In this document: positions 1 to 8,515 of the stretch, one piece after another | How positions within the stretch are numbered: position 1 is the stretch's first letter | How the letters are laid out: each line of letters starts with the position of its first letter | Source: Yeosuana sp043876835 | GTDB lineage: Bacteria > Bacteroidota > Bacteroidia > Flavobacteriales > Flavobacteriaceae | Reading direction: 5' to 3' | Assembly (NCBI RefSeq): GCF_043876835.1 | Contig: NZ_JBAWJZ010000004.1 | Coordinates: 297,668 to 361,667, forward strand | Length of the DNA: 64,000 nt | Translations under genes and position numbers: made by a program | Notes under the pieces: generated by a model | What the model was told of the DNA's origin: nothing | What the model saw: only the letters and a program-made list of their open reading frames with translations | Database searches by the model: none

Positions 1-1065
1 ATTGGTATAGGGAACAAAATCAAGTTTCTTTTTAAAGAAATTAATTGGCATCATTAAAGAAGCATAGCGACATATTAAAATAACAGGGATGGCTAATAAC
101 CCGGCAATAATATAATTTCCTTCAAATACCAATACTAACATTTCCATTCCAATAAGTACAAAAAGTATGGTATTGAGTAAAATATCTATAAGTTCCCAAA
201 ATTTATCTACATACGTTTCTGTAGTGTCAGACATGGCATTAGCGCGCACGGTATCGTTACCTACAAAAAGACCAGCAGCAACCATCGCTAATGGTGCCGA
301 AAGATGTAATTTTTGTGCAATGGCAGTGCCTACCATAACTGTTGCCAGTGTGATAATAACTTCAATATCATAATCATCAATAGACTTTAACAATCTATAG
401 GTTACCCATCCTAAAAGTAGACCTAAAGCTATTCCACCAATAACCTCTTGGCCAAATAGTTTAAGAACATCACTTACTTCAATATTTTGGTTACCAAAAG
501 AAGCAATCTGGAATAAAGTAAGAAAAACCACGACGCCTATGCCATCATTAAAAAGCGATTCACCCACAATTTTTGTCTCAAGCTTTTTTGGAACCCCCGC
601 TTTTTTAAGAATGCCTAGTACCGCTATTGGATCTGTGGGCGAAATTAAAGCACCAAATAGCAAACAAAAAATATAGTTAACGTCAAGTCCTAACCATTTA
701 AGAATAAAGAACATGGTGGTTCCAACTAAAAAAGTGGAGATCAAAACGCCTAATGTAGAAAACACTAAAACGGGCCATCTTTGTATCTTTAACTGCTCAA
801 AATTAGTATGTAAAGCACCGGCAAACAGAAGAAAGCTAAGCATAATATCTAAGAGAACGCTTTTAAAATTAATCTGATTAATCATGAATTTTTCAGCATC
901 TAGGAGTCTAGTGTCAAAATAACTCAATGCAAAAATGGCTAAGGTAAACAGGATTGTGATGACCATCAATCCAATACTATTAGGGAATTTTAAAAACCGG
1001 ACATTGATATACCCGAATGTAGCTGATAAAGCAATAAGAATAGTAATGATAAAAAAGTAGTCCAT
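1..1065 (-). CDS. Na+/H+ antiporter, NhaP/CPA1 type (C-terminus cut by window edge)
   Basis: Reading the minus strand from the ATG at 1065 gives about 355 uninterrupted codons that run off the left edge, so the C-terminus is missing. The product is a polytopic membrane protein with many hydrophobic segments from residue 1 (MDYFFIITILIALSATFGY) onward. Two blocks typical of the CPA1 cation:proton antiporters are readable: SPTDPIAVLG at roughly residues 142-151 and ESLFNDGIGVVVF at roughly 163-175; in this family the aspartates of these blocks carry the exchanged ions. Expected role: Na+ or K+ for H+ exchange at the inner membrane. It lies downstream of the ssrA terminator in the same orientation; no convincing promoter of its own was found in the 25 bases in between. 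A KefB-type CPA2 transporter is less likely because of the NhaP-like ESLFNDG block. Confidence 0.85.
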   Translation of the reverse strand, partial: MDYFFIITILIALSATFGYINVRFLKFPNSIGLMVITILFTLAIFALSYFDTRLLDAEKFMINQINFKSVLLDIMLSFLLFAGALHTNFEQLKIQRWPVLVFSTLGVLISTFLVGTTMFFILKWLGLDVNYIFCLLFGALISPTDPIAVLGILKKAGVPKKLETKIVGESLFNDGIGVVVFLTLFQIASFGNQNIEVSDVLKLFGQEVIGGIALGLLLGWVTYRLLKSIDDYDIEVIITLATVMVGTAIAQKLHLSAPLAMVAAGLFVGNDTVRANAMSDTTETYVDKFWELIDILLNTILFVLIGMEMLVLVFEGNYIIAGLLAIPVILICRYASLMMPINFFKKKLDFVPYTN

Positions 1066-1090
1066 GAAATTAGTTATTTTTTAAAAATAC

Positions 1091-1125
1091 AAAAAAACCC
1101 TCTAAATTTCTTTAAAGGGTTTATG
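1091..1125 (-). terminator. Intrinsic terminator of ssrA
   Basis: On the minus strand the sequence reads AAACCCT, a loop of about 12 nt, then AGGGTTT running into a T tract. It sits just after the 3' end of tmRNA and before the antiporter gene. Confidence 0.75.
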
Positions 1126-1132
1126 GTTTAAG

Positions 1133-1521
1133 TGGAGCCGGAGAGAATCGAACTCTCGTCCAAACAAGTAACCAAAAGGCTTTCTACACGTTTAGTTTTT
1201 TCATGGTTTTCATTTGCAAGCTGATTAAAAACACTCTACTTGCAACTTAGCTTTTTAGTTTCAAAAGGGCATCAAAGCACTACCCAATCTATGTTAACTT
1301 TTACGATGCCTCTATACAGACCGCCGCTAACCAAGGCTTTCTAGAGACATTTAGCTCTCCTACCTAGTAGGACGAGGCTCATCTTACTTTATTCAGATTA
1401 AGCAGCTAAAGCGTAGTTATTCTCGCCGTTTAAATTTTGACCTAGCCTTTTACGTGTTTCAAAGTCATTACACGACGTGCTTACAATTTAATTAATCTCG
1501 CTGTCAAAACCAGTCGACCCC
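1133..1521 (-). ncRNA. ssrA: tmRNA (transfer-messenger RNA)
   Basis: tmRNA rescues stalled ribosomes with SmpB and tags the unfinished protein. The 5' end on the minus strand (GGGGTCGACTGG, from 1521) pairs over seven positions with the 3' end (CGGCTCC followed by discriminator A at 1133) to form the tRNA-like acceptor stem, and the T-arm GAGTTCGATTCTC is next to it. The CCA end is not encoded. The tag reading frame at 1398-1427 encodes GENNYALAA followed by TAA, the usual flavobacterial tag with the degradation signal ALAA. The length of about 389 nt is normal for a one-piece tmRNA. Pseudoknot-forming segments lie on both sides of the tag frame. The 5' boundary is inferred from acceptor-stem pairing. 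Confidence 0.95.
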
Positions 1522-1537
1522 ATTAATTATTGTATTT

Positions 1538-1614
1538 GGGCGTTACCCTAAAGGGTCAGGCTTTCAGCTGTATCTTTTGCTTTTGCAAAAGGATGTCGCT
1601 TTAATCCTTAACGC
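1538..1614 (-). ncRNA. Structured small RNA, Flavo-1-like, directly upstream of ssrA
   Basis: Minus-strand sequence from 1614 to 1540 opens with GCGTTA and closes with TAACGC, a perfect 6-bp closing stem. Inside are three hairpins: GGAT/ATCC enclosing AAGCGAC, CTTTTGC-AAAA-GCAAAAG, and ACCC-TTTA-GGGT, separated by conserved-looking AAAGCCTGACC. The same framework recurs at 30746-30880, which supports a real RNA family. From memory the pattern (GCGTTA, AAGCGAC, AAAGC..GACC, AACGCCC) resembles the Flavo-1 motif of Bacteroidota; that name is not verified here. A TACCTTTG -7 element ends about 7 nt upstream, so transcription should start at its 5' end. No terminator separates it from ssrA. Confidence 0.6.
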
Positions 1615-1620
1615 GGATTG

Positions 1621-1655
1621 CAAAGGTATCAAAAAGTTTGTATAACCATTCAAAA
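1621..1655 (-). promoter_or_regulatory. Bacteroidota-type promoter for the small RNA and ssrA
   Basis: Minus strand: TTTTG (1655-1651), 22-nt spacer, TACCTTTG (1628-1621). This fits TTTG/TAnnTTTG and would start transcription near 1614. No second TAnnTTTG occurs between it and the tmRNA 5' end at 1521. Confidence 0.6.
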
Positions 1656-1722
1656 CCTTTTACATTAGTACAAAATTTATACCAATTAATAGGTTGGCAG
1701 TTAATTAAAAAATTCATTACAT

Positions 1723-2931
1723 ATGGGCATTAAATTTGCAATCATTAAAGAACGCAAAACTCCACCAGACAGACGTGTTGTTTTGTCACCATCAAAATTA
1801 TTACAAGCTAAACAACAATTTCCAGAAGCTGTTTTTAAAGTGGAGTCGAGTGATATTCGAGTATTTAAAGACAATTCGTATCAAAAGGCAAATTTTGAAG
1901 TGGTTAACGATGTGAGTGATTGTGATGTAATGATAGGAGTTAAGGAAGTTCCAATAGATAACCTTATTCCAAATAAAAAATACTTTTTCTTTTCACATAC
2001 CATAAAAAAACAGCCTTACAATAGAAAATTGTTGCGAGCCGTTTTAGAAAAAAATATAGAGCTTTATGATCATGAAACGATAGTGAACCAAAAAGGGTTT
2101 CGATTAATTGGCTTTGGTCGGTATGCTGGTATTGTTGGTACATATAATGGTTTTAGAACATGGGGCTTAAAATTTAATTCCTGGTCATTGCCAAAGGCTG
2201 AAACATTACATGACCAAAAGGCATTAATAGATGAATTAAATAATATTTCTGTTCCAAATATTAAAATACTTCTTACAGGCAACGGTAAAGTGGCGCATGG
2301 CGCTCAGGAAATGCTGGATGCTATGCACATTAAAAAAGTGCCGGTTAATGATTATTTGAATACTGTTTTTAATGGACCTGTATATTGTATAATTGATGTA
2401 TTGGATTACAATAAACGAAAAGACGGTCGAGTGATTGATATGTTTGATTTTTTTGATAATCCCCAAGATTATGAATCTGATTTTATACGTTTTACTAAAG
2501 TAACCGATTATTATATTTCAGGACATTTTTACGGAAATGGAGCACCAAAATTTTTTACAAAGGAAGATGTGAAATCATCAGATTTTAACATTAAAGTTGT
2601 GGCCGATATTAGTTGTGATGTTGATGGTCCAATTGCAACAACCATTAGAGCTTCAACTATTGCAGAACCCATTTACGGTTACAATCCACAAACAGGAGAG
2701 GAAATTGATTATAAAGATGAAAAAGCTATAGCTGTCATGGCAGTTGATAATTTACCTTGTGAGCTTCCAAAAGATGCAAGTGAAGGCTTTGGAGATCAAT
2801 TTTTACAACATGTTATTCCGGCTTTTTTCAATAATGATGCAGATGGAATTTTGCAACGAGCCAAAATAACTGAAAAAGGAAAACTTACAGAACGTTTTGC
2901 TTATTTGCAAGATTATGTGGATGGGTTATAA
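1723..2931 (+). CDS. NAD(P)-dependent alanine/saccharopine dehydrogenase-like oxidoreductase
   Basis: This 402-residue protein has the AlaDH/PNT N-terminal fold (about 1-135) followed by a Rossmann domain with the dinucleotide motif GNGKVAHG at about 186-193. Lys74 in GVKEVP and His92 in FSHTIKKQ sit where lysine-forming saccharopine dehydrogenases (yeast Lys1) have their catalytic Lys/His pair, so that subgroup is a closer match than alanine dehydrogenase, whose usual length is about 370. The family interconverts an amino acid and an oxoacid with NAD(P)+; the actual substrate cannot be read from sequence. It is transcribed divergently from the small RNA/ssrA unit and followed after 26 nt by a DUF1801 gene. 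No lysine-biosynthesis partner is nearby. Confidence 0.75.
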   Translation: MGIKFAIIKERKTPPDRRVVLSPSKLLQAKQQFPEAVFKVESSDIRVFKDNSYQKANFEVVNDVSDCDVMIGVKEVPIDNLIPNKKYFFFSHTIKKQPYNRKLLRAVLEKNIELYDHETIVNQKGFRLIGFGRYAGIVGTYNGFRTWGLKFNSWSLPKAETLHDQKALIDELNNISVPNIKILLTGNGKVAHGAQEMLDAMHIKKVPVNDYLNTVFNGPVYCIIDVLDYNKRKDGRVIDMFDFFDNPQDYESDFIRFTKVTDYYISGHFYGNGAPKFFTKEDVKSSDFNIKVVADISCDVDGPIATTIRASTIAEPIYGYNPQTGEEIDYKDEKAIAVMAVDNLPCELPKDASEGFGDQFLQHVIPAFFNNDADGILQRAKITEKGKLTERFAYLQDYVDGL

Positions 2932-2957
2932 GTTTTTTAGATAATAAAAAAAGTATT

Positions 2958-3335
2958 ATGAAACCCGTAGAGCAATATTTTCTTAATCAAAAAGAGCCAT
3001 ATCAATCCATCATGCTTTTTGTTAGAGGAATTATTTTACACACACTTCCAGAGGTTGAAGAACGATATAGTTATACCATCCCGTTTTATAATTGTTACAA
3101 AAAACCAATGCTCTATTTAAATGTTTTAAAAGGAACAAATTATGTAGACGTTGCTTTTGTACAGGGAATTTTGTTGGAAAAAGACTTTCCTGTTTTAAAA
3201 AACAACCATAAGCGTAAGCAAGTACGGTCTATTCAATTAAAGACCATAGAAGAGTTAGACTATGATGATTTTGTAAAACTACTACATGCCGCTTCTAATT
3301 TACTGAGCAAAAGTAAAAGAGCGTGGTTTGTTTAA
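2958..3335 (+). CDS. DUF1801 family protein
   Basis: A 125-residue soluble protein without signal peptide or membrane segment. The opening (MKPVEQYFLNQKEPYQSIM), the LPEVEERYSYTIPFY block at about 31-45 and the Tyr-rich core match the DUF1801/YdhG-like family, whose function is unknown. It follows the dehydrogenase gene by 26 nt and is probably co-transcribed. Its TAA stop shares the palindrome TTAA with the stop of the convergent barrel gene, an overlap of 4 nt. Confidence 0.75.
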   Translation: MKPVEQYFLNQKEPYQSIMLFVRGIILHTLPEVEERYSYTIPFYNCYKKPMLYLNVLKGTNYVDVAFVQGILLEKDFPVLKNNHKRKQVRSIQLKTIEELDYDDFVKLLHAASNLLSKSKRAWFV

Positions 3336-4192
3336 ATTCTAAAGATACCTCCAATAGATAAAATCCGTTGTAAATAAAAGAAATGTTGCGAAGCACTTTC
3401 TGCAGTATTACTTGTTGTCCTGATGTCGGGCATATTAATATAGCCACCTTTTAAATCTGCTTCAATAAAGAAATGCTTGAAAAAAGTTAGATTAAGCCCC
3501 GTGTTTATAGAAATTCCGTAACCTGCTAAATGAAATTCATCATATCTATCCTTTTGAAGTAGTGTTGTGTTAGTTTTTGGATATAAAATTCCACCGCCTA
3601 AACCTTCGGTGAAATTAACTTGAAATTTATCGGTGTTCTGAATATGGAAAATAGAAGAAATGTCATCTACTCTTGCAAACTCTAAATACACATAATTTAA
3701 ACCATTTGTGTGTTCAAATTTTAAAAAATCTTCAGAAACCAAAAATTGTTCATTGTTGTAAACACCATTATATACTGATCCTGGTTCTGTATCTGGTAAA
3801 TCTATATAGCCTTCTAATCTTCTTGATTCATTTCGATACATAACATATTTCATATGATCTATACCAAAAGAAATAGCATATTTATCAGAAATGAAATAAC
3901 CCATTTTTACATTTGTTTGAGGGATAGTTATTCTAGTTGGATTTATATAATCAACATGCCAACCTTTAGGTTTATCGTGAGCAGTTGCATCTTTAATAGT
4001 GAAATTATAATCTTCTCCTTTAAACGTAATATCAGATTTTGTATAAGATTCCCTGTTTCCTCCCCAACTAACAAAAAACTGCCCTTTTTTATTTTCTGTG
4101 TATTTTGATTGTGTTGATTTTTGTGCCGAAATGTTACAAGAAAACAAAAGGGACGCTATACCCAAAATAGGTCTAAAGTAGAAATTGTTCAT
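3332..4192 (-). CDS. Secreted outer-membrane beta-barrel-like protein, unknown function
   Basis: 286 residues with an N-terminal signal peptide ending near CNISAQ, then long runs of alternating hydrophobic and polar residues ending in a strand-like C-terminus (ILSIGGIFRI). This indicates an outer-membrane barrel; no enzyme motif was recognised. The Cys before the cleavage site (LFSC) is not a good lipobox because Phe sits at -2. It is the last gene of an apparent operon (membrane protein, kdsA, this gene), 12 nt after kdsA, which suggests an envelope role. Confidence 0.65.
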   Translation of the reverse strand: MNNFYFRPILGIASLLFSCNISAQKSTQSKYTENKKGQFFVSWGGNRESYTKSDITFKGEDYNFTIKDATAHDKPKGWHVDYINPTRITIPQTNVKMGYFISDKYAISFGIDHMKYVMYRNESRRLEGYIDLPDTEPGSVYNGVYNNEQFLVSEDFLKFEHTNGLNYVYLEFARVDDISSIFHIQNTDKFQVNFTEGLGGGILYPKTNTTLLQKDRYDEFHLAGYGISINTGLNLTFFKHFFIEADLKGGYINMPDIRTTSNTAESASQHFFYLQRILSIGGIFRI

Positions 4193-4204
4193 GTTTTTAA
4201 TGAA

Positions 4205-5023
4205 TTAAAGGGTGTTAATGGTTTTTCTGATGGCCACCAAATTGGTTAATAACTTTTCTAAATAATCTAAATGAAGCATGTTAGCTCCATCACTTTTGGC
4301 ATGTGCCGGGTCAAAATGAGTTTCAATAAATAAACCATCAACGTTATTTACTACACCTGCTCTTGCAATGGTTTCTATCATGTCTGGTCTTCCGCCAGTA
4401 ACACCACTTGTTTGGTTAGGTTGTTGAAGCGAATGGGTTACATCAAGAATGGTTGGGGCAAAAGCTCTCATGGTTGGAATTCCCCTAAAGTCAACTATCA
4501 TGTCTTGGTAGCCAAACATGGTGCCTCTGTCGGTTATCCAAGCTTTATCGTTGCCAGCATCTTTTACTTTTTGTACAGCATGTTTCATGCTTTCAGGACT
4601 CATAAATTGTCCTTTTTTCAAATTAACTACTTTTCCTGTTTCAGCAGCTGCGACAACTAAATCGGTTTGACGAACTAAAAAGGCAGGGATTTGCAATACA
4701 TCAACATACTGAGCAGCCAATTTTGCATCAGATATTTCATGAATATCAGTAACGGTAGGAACATCAAAAGTTTCAGATACTTTTTTAAGTATTTTCAAAG
4801 CTTTTTCGTCTCCAATACCTGTAAAGCTATCAATTCTGCTTCTGTTTGCTTTTTTGAAACTACCTTTAAAAACGTAAGGAATTTGAAGTGAATCGGTAAT
4901 CTTAACAACTTTTTCGGCTATTCTTAATGCCATGTCTTCTCCTTCAATGGCACATGGGCCACACAACAAGAAAAAGTTGTTTGAATCTGTATATTTAAGT
5001 TTAGGAATATCGTTAAGAGTCAT
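4205..5023 (-). CDS. kdsA: 3-deoxy-8-phosphooctulonate synthase (Kdo-8-P synthase)
   Basis: Condenses phosphoenolpyruvate with arabinose 5-phosphate to Kdo 8-phosphate, the committed step towards the Kdo of lipopolysaccharide inner core. The 272-residue length is normal. Recognisable blocks are GPCAIEGED (22-30), KGSFKKANRS (about 53-62), TDRGTMFGYQD, DVTHSLQQP and ETHFDPAHAKSDGAN. Cys24 in GPCAIE, the His of DVTHS, the Glu of ETHF and the Asp of AKSDGAN together match the four metal ligands of metal-dependent (class II) KdsA, where E. coli has Asn in place of the Cys. It sits 32 nt after a small membrane-protein gene and 12 nt before a barrel gene. Confidence 0.95.
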   Translation of the reverse strand: MTLNDIPKLKYTDSNNFFLLCGPCAIEGEDMALRIAEKVVKITDSLQIPYVFKGSFKKANRSRIDSFTGIGDEKALKILKKVSETFDVPTVTDIHEISDAKLAAQYVDVLQIPAFLVRQTDLVVAAAETGKVVNLKKGQFMSPESMKHAVQKVKDAGNDKAWITDRGTMFGYQDMIVDFRGIPTMRAFAPTILDVTHSLQQPNQTSGVTGGRPDMIETIARAGVVNNVDGLFIETHFDPAHAKSDGANMLHLDYLEKLLTNLVAIRKTINTL

Positions 5024-5055
5024 AATTTCACATTTAAAAATGCAAAGTTACATAT

Positions 5056-5418
5056 TTAAAAGCTTCTATGTATACTATTTCTTAATATCCATAATGCCAT
5101 GATAAAATTTGAAAAAACAAAAATTCCTCCATATATTATAAAATCATTGAAAGTCAAACTAAAAGAAGAAATTTTTAGGGCATCAAAAAGGTAGGCTAAA
5201 ATTAAATAGGAAGATAGGCACACAAAAGTAATACCTAAGATAAAATTGAGTTTTTTATTTGGCTTAACAATTTGCCATAAAAAAGGGATGCCTAATAAAA
5301 GGATTGGATAGGCGGTTATACCATTACTTTTGTTAATATCTGTAAACCAATAAGCTACAATACTGATAAAATATAGGTAAGGAATAAATTTTGTATATTG
5401 ATTGATAAATTTCATCAT
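5056..5418 (-). CDS. Small four-helix membrane protein, unknown
   Basis: 120 residues, with about four hydrophobic segments (roughly 12-25, 37-50, 57-80, 92-113) and no family recognised. The first in-frame ATG follows an A/T-rich leader and is the natural start. It is the first gene of the kdsA operon. YhhN-like or generic lysoplasmalogenase-type membrane proteins cannot be excluded. Confidence 0.55.
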   Translation of the reverse strand: MMKFINQYTKFIPYLYFISIVAYWFTDINKSNGITAYPILLLGIPFLWQIVKPNKKLNFILGITFVCLSSYLILAYLFDALKISSFSLTFNDFIIYGGIFVFSNFIMALWILRNSIHRSF

Positions 5419-5483
5419 AAACTTTTTATTATAAACGAAATTAAAAAACCTATATTATTTTTTGTTTTTAATTATAACATAAG

Positions 5484-5516
5484 TTTAACGTATTTACAAA
5501 ATATAACGTACCTTTG
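5484..5516 (+). promoter_or_regulatory. Promoter of typA
   Basis: A perfect -7 element TACCTTTG at 5509-5516 is preceded 22 nt upstream by TTTAA. The expected start near 5522 leaves a leader of under 20 nt before the typA ATG. Confidence 0.6.
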
Positions 5517-5539
5517 CGCGCTTAAAAAAGGGCACCATT

Positions 5540-7339
5540 ATGGCTAATATAAAAAATATTGCAATCATTGCACACGTAGATCACGGGAAAACAACCTTAG
5601 TTGATAAAATTATGTACCACTGTCATTTATTTCGTGACAATGAAAATACTGGTGATTTAATTCTTGATAATAATGATTTAGAACGTGAGCGTGGTATTAC
5701 AATTACATCAAAAAACGTGTCTGTGATTTATAAGAACACTAAAATCAATATTATTGATACTCCTGGTCACGCCGATTTTGGTGGAGAGGTAGAAAGAGTA
5801 TTAAATATGGCTGATGGTGTTTTACTATTAGTTGATGCCTTTGAAGGGCCTATGCCACAAACTCGTTTTGTTTTGCAAAAAGCCATTGATTTAGGTTTAA
5901 AGCCATGTGTTGTTATTAATAAAGTAGATAAGGAAAACTGTACACCAGAAGAAGTACATGAATCTGTTTTTGATTTAATGTTTGAATTAGGTGCAGAAGA
6001 GTGGCAGTTGGATTTCCCTACTGTTTATGGTTCAGCTAAACAAAACTGGATGAGTGATGATTGGAAAAATCCAACCACTACTATTGAGCCATTGTTAGAT
6101 ATGGTTATTGATCATATCCCTTCTCCTAAAATTTCAGAAGGGACAACACAAATGTTGATTACTTCACTGGATTATTCATCATTTACAGGTAGAATTGCTA
6201 TTGGTCGTTTACAACGTGGTGAACTAAAAACAGGAATGAACATTTCCTTAGTAAAAAGAGATGGTAAAGTAACTAAATCTAAAATTAAAGAGCTTCATAT
6301 TTTTGAAGGTATAGGTCGTAAAAAAGTTGAAAGTGTTCAAGCGGGAGATATTTGTGCATTAGTAGGTTTAGAAGGATTTGAAATTGGCGATACAGTTGCT
6401 GATTTTGAAAACCCTGAAGCTTTAAAAACGATAGCTATAGATGAGCCAACAATGAGCATGTTATTTACTATTAATGATTCTCCATTTTTTGGTAAAGACG
6501 GAAAATTTGTAACATCTCGTCATATAAAAGATAGATTAAATAAAGAACTTGAAAAAAACCTAGCATTACGTTTAAGTGAAACTGATAGCGCTGATAAATT
6601 TTTAGTTTTTGGTAGAGGCGTATTGCATTTGTCAGTATTAATAGAAACGATGCGTAGAGAAGGTTATGAACTTCAAATTGGTCAACCTCAAGTAATTATA
6701 AAGGAAGTTGATGGTGTAAAGTGTGAGCCAATTGAAGAAATGACTATTGATTTACCCGAAGAAGTATCTGGTAAAGCTATTGAAATGGTATCTATGCGTA
6801 AAGGTGAAATGCTAAGCATGGAAGCTAAAGGCGAACGTATGATTTGTAAATTTATGATACCATCAAGAGGTATTATTGGATTGCGTAATCAATTGTTAAC
6901 AGCTACTGCTGGTGAGGCTATTATGGCACACCGTTTTAAAGAATATCAACCATTAAAAGGAGGTATTCCTGAACGCCAAAATGGAAGTTTGGTTTCTATG
7001 GAGAAAGGTCAGGCTATTCCTTATTCAATTGATAAATTACAAGATAGAGGTAAGTTTTTTGTGGATCCGGGAGAAGATATTTACGAAGGTCAGGTTATTG
7101 GAGAAAACTCTCGTGGTGATGATATGACTGTGAATGTTACTAAAACAAAAAAATTAAGTAACGTACGTTCTTCAGGAGCAGATGATAAAGCCAGAATTGT
7201 ACCAGCTATTAAATTTTCATTAGAGGAAGCTTTGGAATATATTCAAAAGGATGAATATGTTGAAGTAACTCCAAAGTACTTACGTTTACGTAAAATTTAC
7301 TTAACAGAAGTTGAAAGAAAGCGTAACAAAGCGATTTAA
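5540..7339 (+). CDS. typA: Translational GTPase TypA/BipA
   Basis: Ribosome-binding GTPase of the EF-G family involved in stress adaptation and late 50S assembly. 599 residues, the usual length. The P-loop AHVDHGKTTL is at 11-20, the effector RERGITITSKN at about 49-59, DTPGHADFGGEV at about 74-85, and NKVD at about 129-132. The EF-G-like domains III and V and the TypA-specific C-terminal domain follow, ending in LRKIYLTEVERKR. The start is the ATG 20 nt downstream of the promoter. The next gene follows after 9 nt and is likely co-transcribed. Confidence 0.97.
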   Translation: MANIKNIAIIAHVDHGKTTLVDKIMYHCHLFRDNENTGDLILDNNDLERERGITITSKNVSVIYKNTKINIIDTPGHADFGGEVERVLNMADGVLLLVDAFEGPMPQTRFVLQKAIDLGLKPCVVINKVDKENCTPEEVHESVFDLMFELGAEEWQLDFPTVYGSAKQNWMSDDWKNPTTTIEPLLDMVIDHIPSPKISEGTTQMLITSLDYSSFTGRIAIGRLQRGELKTGMNISLVKRDGKVTKSKIKELHIFEGIGRKKVESVQAGDICALVGLEGFEIGDTVADFENPEALKTIAIDEPTMSMLFTINDSPFFGKDGKFVTSRHIKDRLNKELEKNLALRLSETDSADKFLVFGRGVLHLSVLIETMRREGYELQIGQPQVIIKEVDGVKCEPIEEMTIDLPEEVSGKAIEMVSMRKGEMLSMEAKGERMICKFMIPSRGIIGLRNQLLTATAGEAIMAHRFKEYQPLKGGIPERQNGSLVSMEKGQAIPYSIDKLQDRGKFFVDPGEDIYEGQVIGENSRGDDMTVNVTKTKKLSNVRSSGADDKARIVPAIKFSLEEALEYIQKDEYVEVTPKYLRLRKIYLTEVERKRNKAI

Positions 7340-7348
7340 AATTTTAAT

Positions 7349-8113
7349 TTGCAAAAAACTGAAAATGTTCTTTTAAGAAGAATTGTTCACTCAAAATATA
7401 TAGATATTGTGGGTGTTATTTTAGTTTTAAGTATATGTATTTATAATGGTTTTCTGGAAACCGTATATTATCAAGGAGGAATTCAATTTGGAATTCCTCT
7501 TTCTAATTTCACGGAATATATTTCAAAAGGAGCATTTCCTATCGGGTTTCTTTCAACAATTGGAGCTATTGTATCTTTATTAGCAGCTAGAATGATAGTA
7601 AAGCAACAAAATTTAGGAAATTTAATAGGTGTTTTTACAACAATCAATTCTGGGATTATTGATTATTTATTTGGAAATCGTTCTGCAATAATAACGTATC
7701 CGTTAACTTTTATAATAGCCATTATAGCCACAAAAAAATGGCATTATGGGGAGCGTATAAAAAAAGCAGACGCTACTTATTTTTTGCTGATAATAGCTGC
7801 TTTTATTGTTTCTTATAGTCTTGTATGGTTTGGATTTTATCTTTTTGGAACAACAATTAAGAATGAATTTTTCAAGCATACTGTAGCAATTATTTTTGGA
7901 ATTTCGTTAGTTGGAAATATTAGTACCGCTTTTAAATATGAGCAAACATTTTTAACATGGTCTTTTTATAATATTGCTCAAATTTTAAAAAATGTAATTC
8001 AAGGAAATTTAGCAAATGTTATAAAGCATTTGTTTTATCTTGTAAATGCTATTTTAACGTTTTTTGATTGGAAGTTGAATGGCGATTTAAAACTAGAAAA
8101 AGTAACAATTTAA
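7349..8113 (+). CDS. PnuC-like nicotinamide riboside/vitamin transporter (tentative)
   Basis: 254 residues from a TTG start, with about seven hydrophobic segments. The C-terminal third (FLTWSFYNIAQILKN, a variable loop, then LVNAILTFFDWKLNGD) resembles the last bundle of PnuC facilitators, in which a W/N-rich helix lines the pore. The N-terminal half is more divergent, so the substrate is uncertain. It lies 9 nt after typA and 2 nt before the small YgjV-type gene, giving a three-gene unit. Alternative: an unrelated seven-helix protein. Confidence 0.5.
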   Translation: MQKTENVLLRRIVHSKYIDIVGVILVLSICIYNGFLETVYYQGGIQFGIPLSNFTEYISKGAFPIGFLSTIGAIVSLLAARMIVKQQNLGNLIGVFTTINSGIIDYLFGNRSAIITYPLTFIIAIIATKKWHYGERIKKADATYFLLIIAAFIVSYSLVWFGFYLFGTTIKNEFFKHTVAIIFGISLVGNISTAFKYEQTFLTWSFYNIAQILKNVIQGNLANVIKHLFYLVNAILTFFDWKLNGDLKLEKVTI

Positions 8114-8115
8114 GT

Positions 8116-8349
8116 ATGGAAATATTAGTAATCTCTATTTCAGAATGGGTTGGTTATTTGGCAATGGCCACTGTGTTAATATCATTTTTAATGAAATCAG
8201 TTATCAAATTACGTATAGTGAATTCTATTGGTTGCTTGTTTTTTGTAATTTATGGGTTTATGCTTCAACCATTTTCTAAGCCAATTATTATAACCAACAG
8301 TATTATTTTTGCTATTAACATTTATTACTTATTTTTTAAGAAAAATTAG
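8116..8349 (+). CDS. 77-residue three-helix membrane protein (YgjV/SemiSWEET-like)
   Basis: The reading frame is open from 8068, but the ATG at 8116, just after the stop of the PnuC-like gene, is the sensible start. Three hydrophobic segments (about 8-24, 31-48, 56-73) and the pattern WVGYLAMATVLISF / LRIVNSIGCLFFVIYGF fit one repeat of the YgjV inner-membrane family, which normally carries two. A single three-helix bundle of this size is the architecture of SemiSWEET-like transporters, which would have to dimerise. The function is inferred only. Confidence 0.6.
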   Translation: MEILVISISEWVGYLAMATVLISFLMKSVIKLRIVNSIGCLFFVIYGFMLQPFSKPIIITNSIIFAINIYYLFFKKN

Positions 8350-8415
8350 ATTACTTTATTTTTCAAAATCTACTGCCTAATTCTTTTTTCAGGATAGTAG
8401 CTTTAAATGATTTTG

Positions 8416-8423
8416 TATATTTG
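8416..8423 (+). promoter_or_regulatory. Candidate -7 element for the polysaccharide operon
   Basis: TATATTTG lies 93 nt upstream of the first flippase gene. A clear TTTG box at the right distance is missing, so this is weak. Confidence 0.3.
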
Positions 8424-8515
8424 AGCCAATTGAAATAGCTGGAAATTTGATAAAGTTTTACAATTTTTATTATAAATCTCTGTTATTTCATACACTAACA
8501 AATACTTTATATTAA

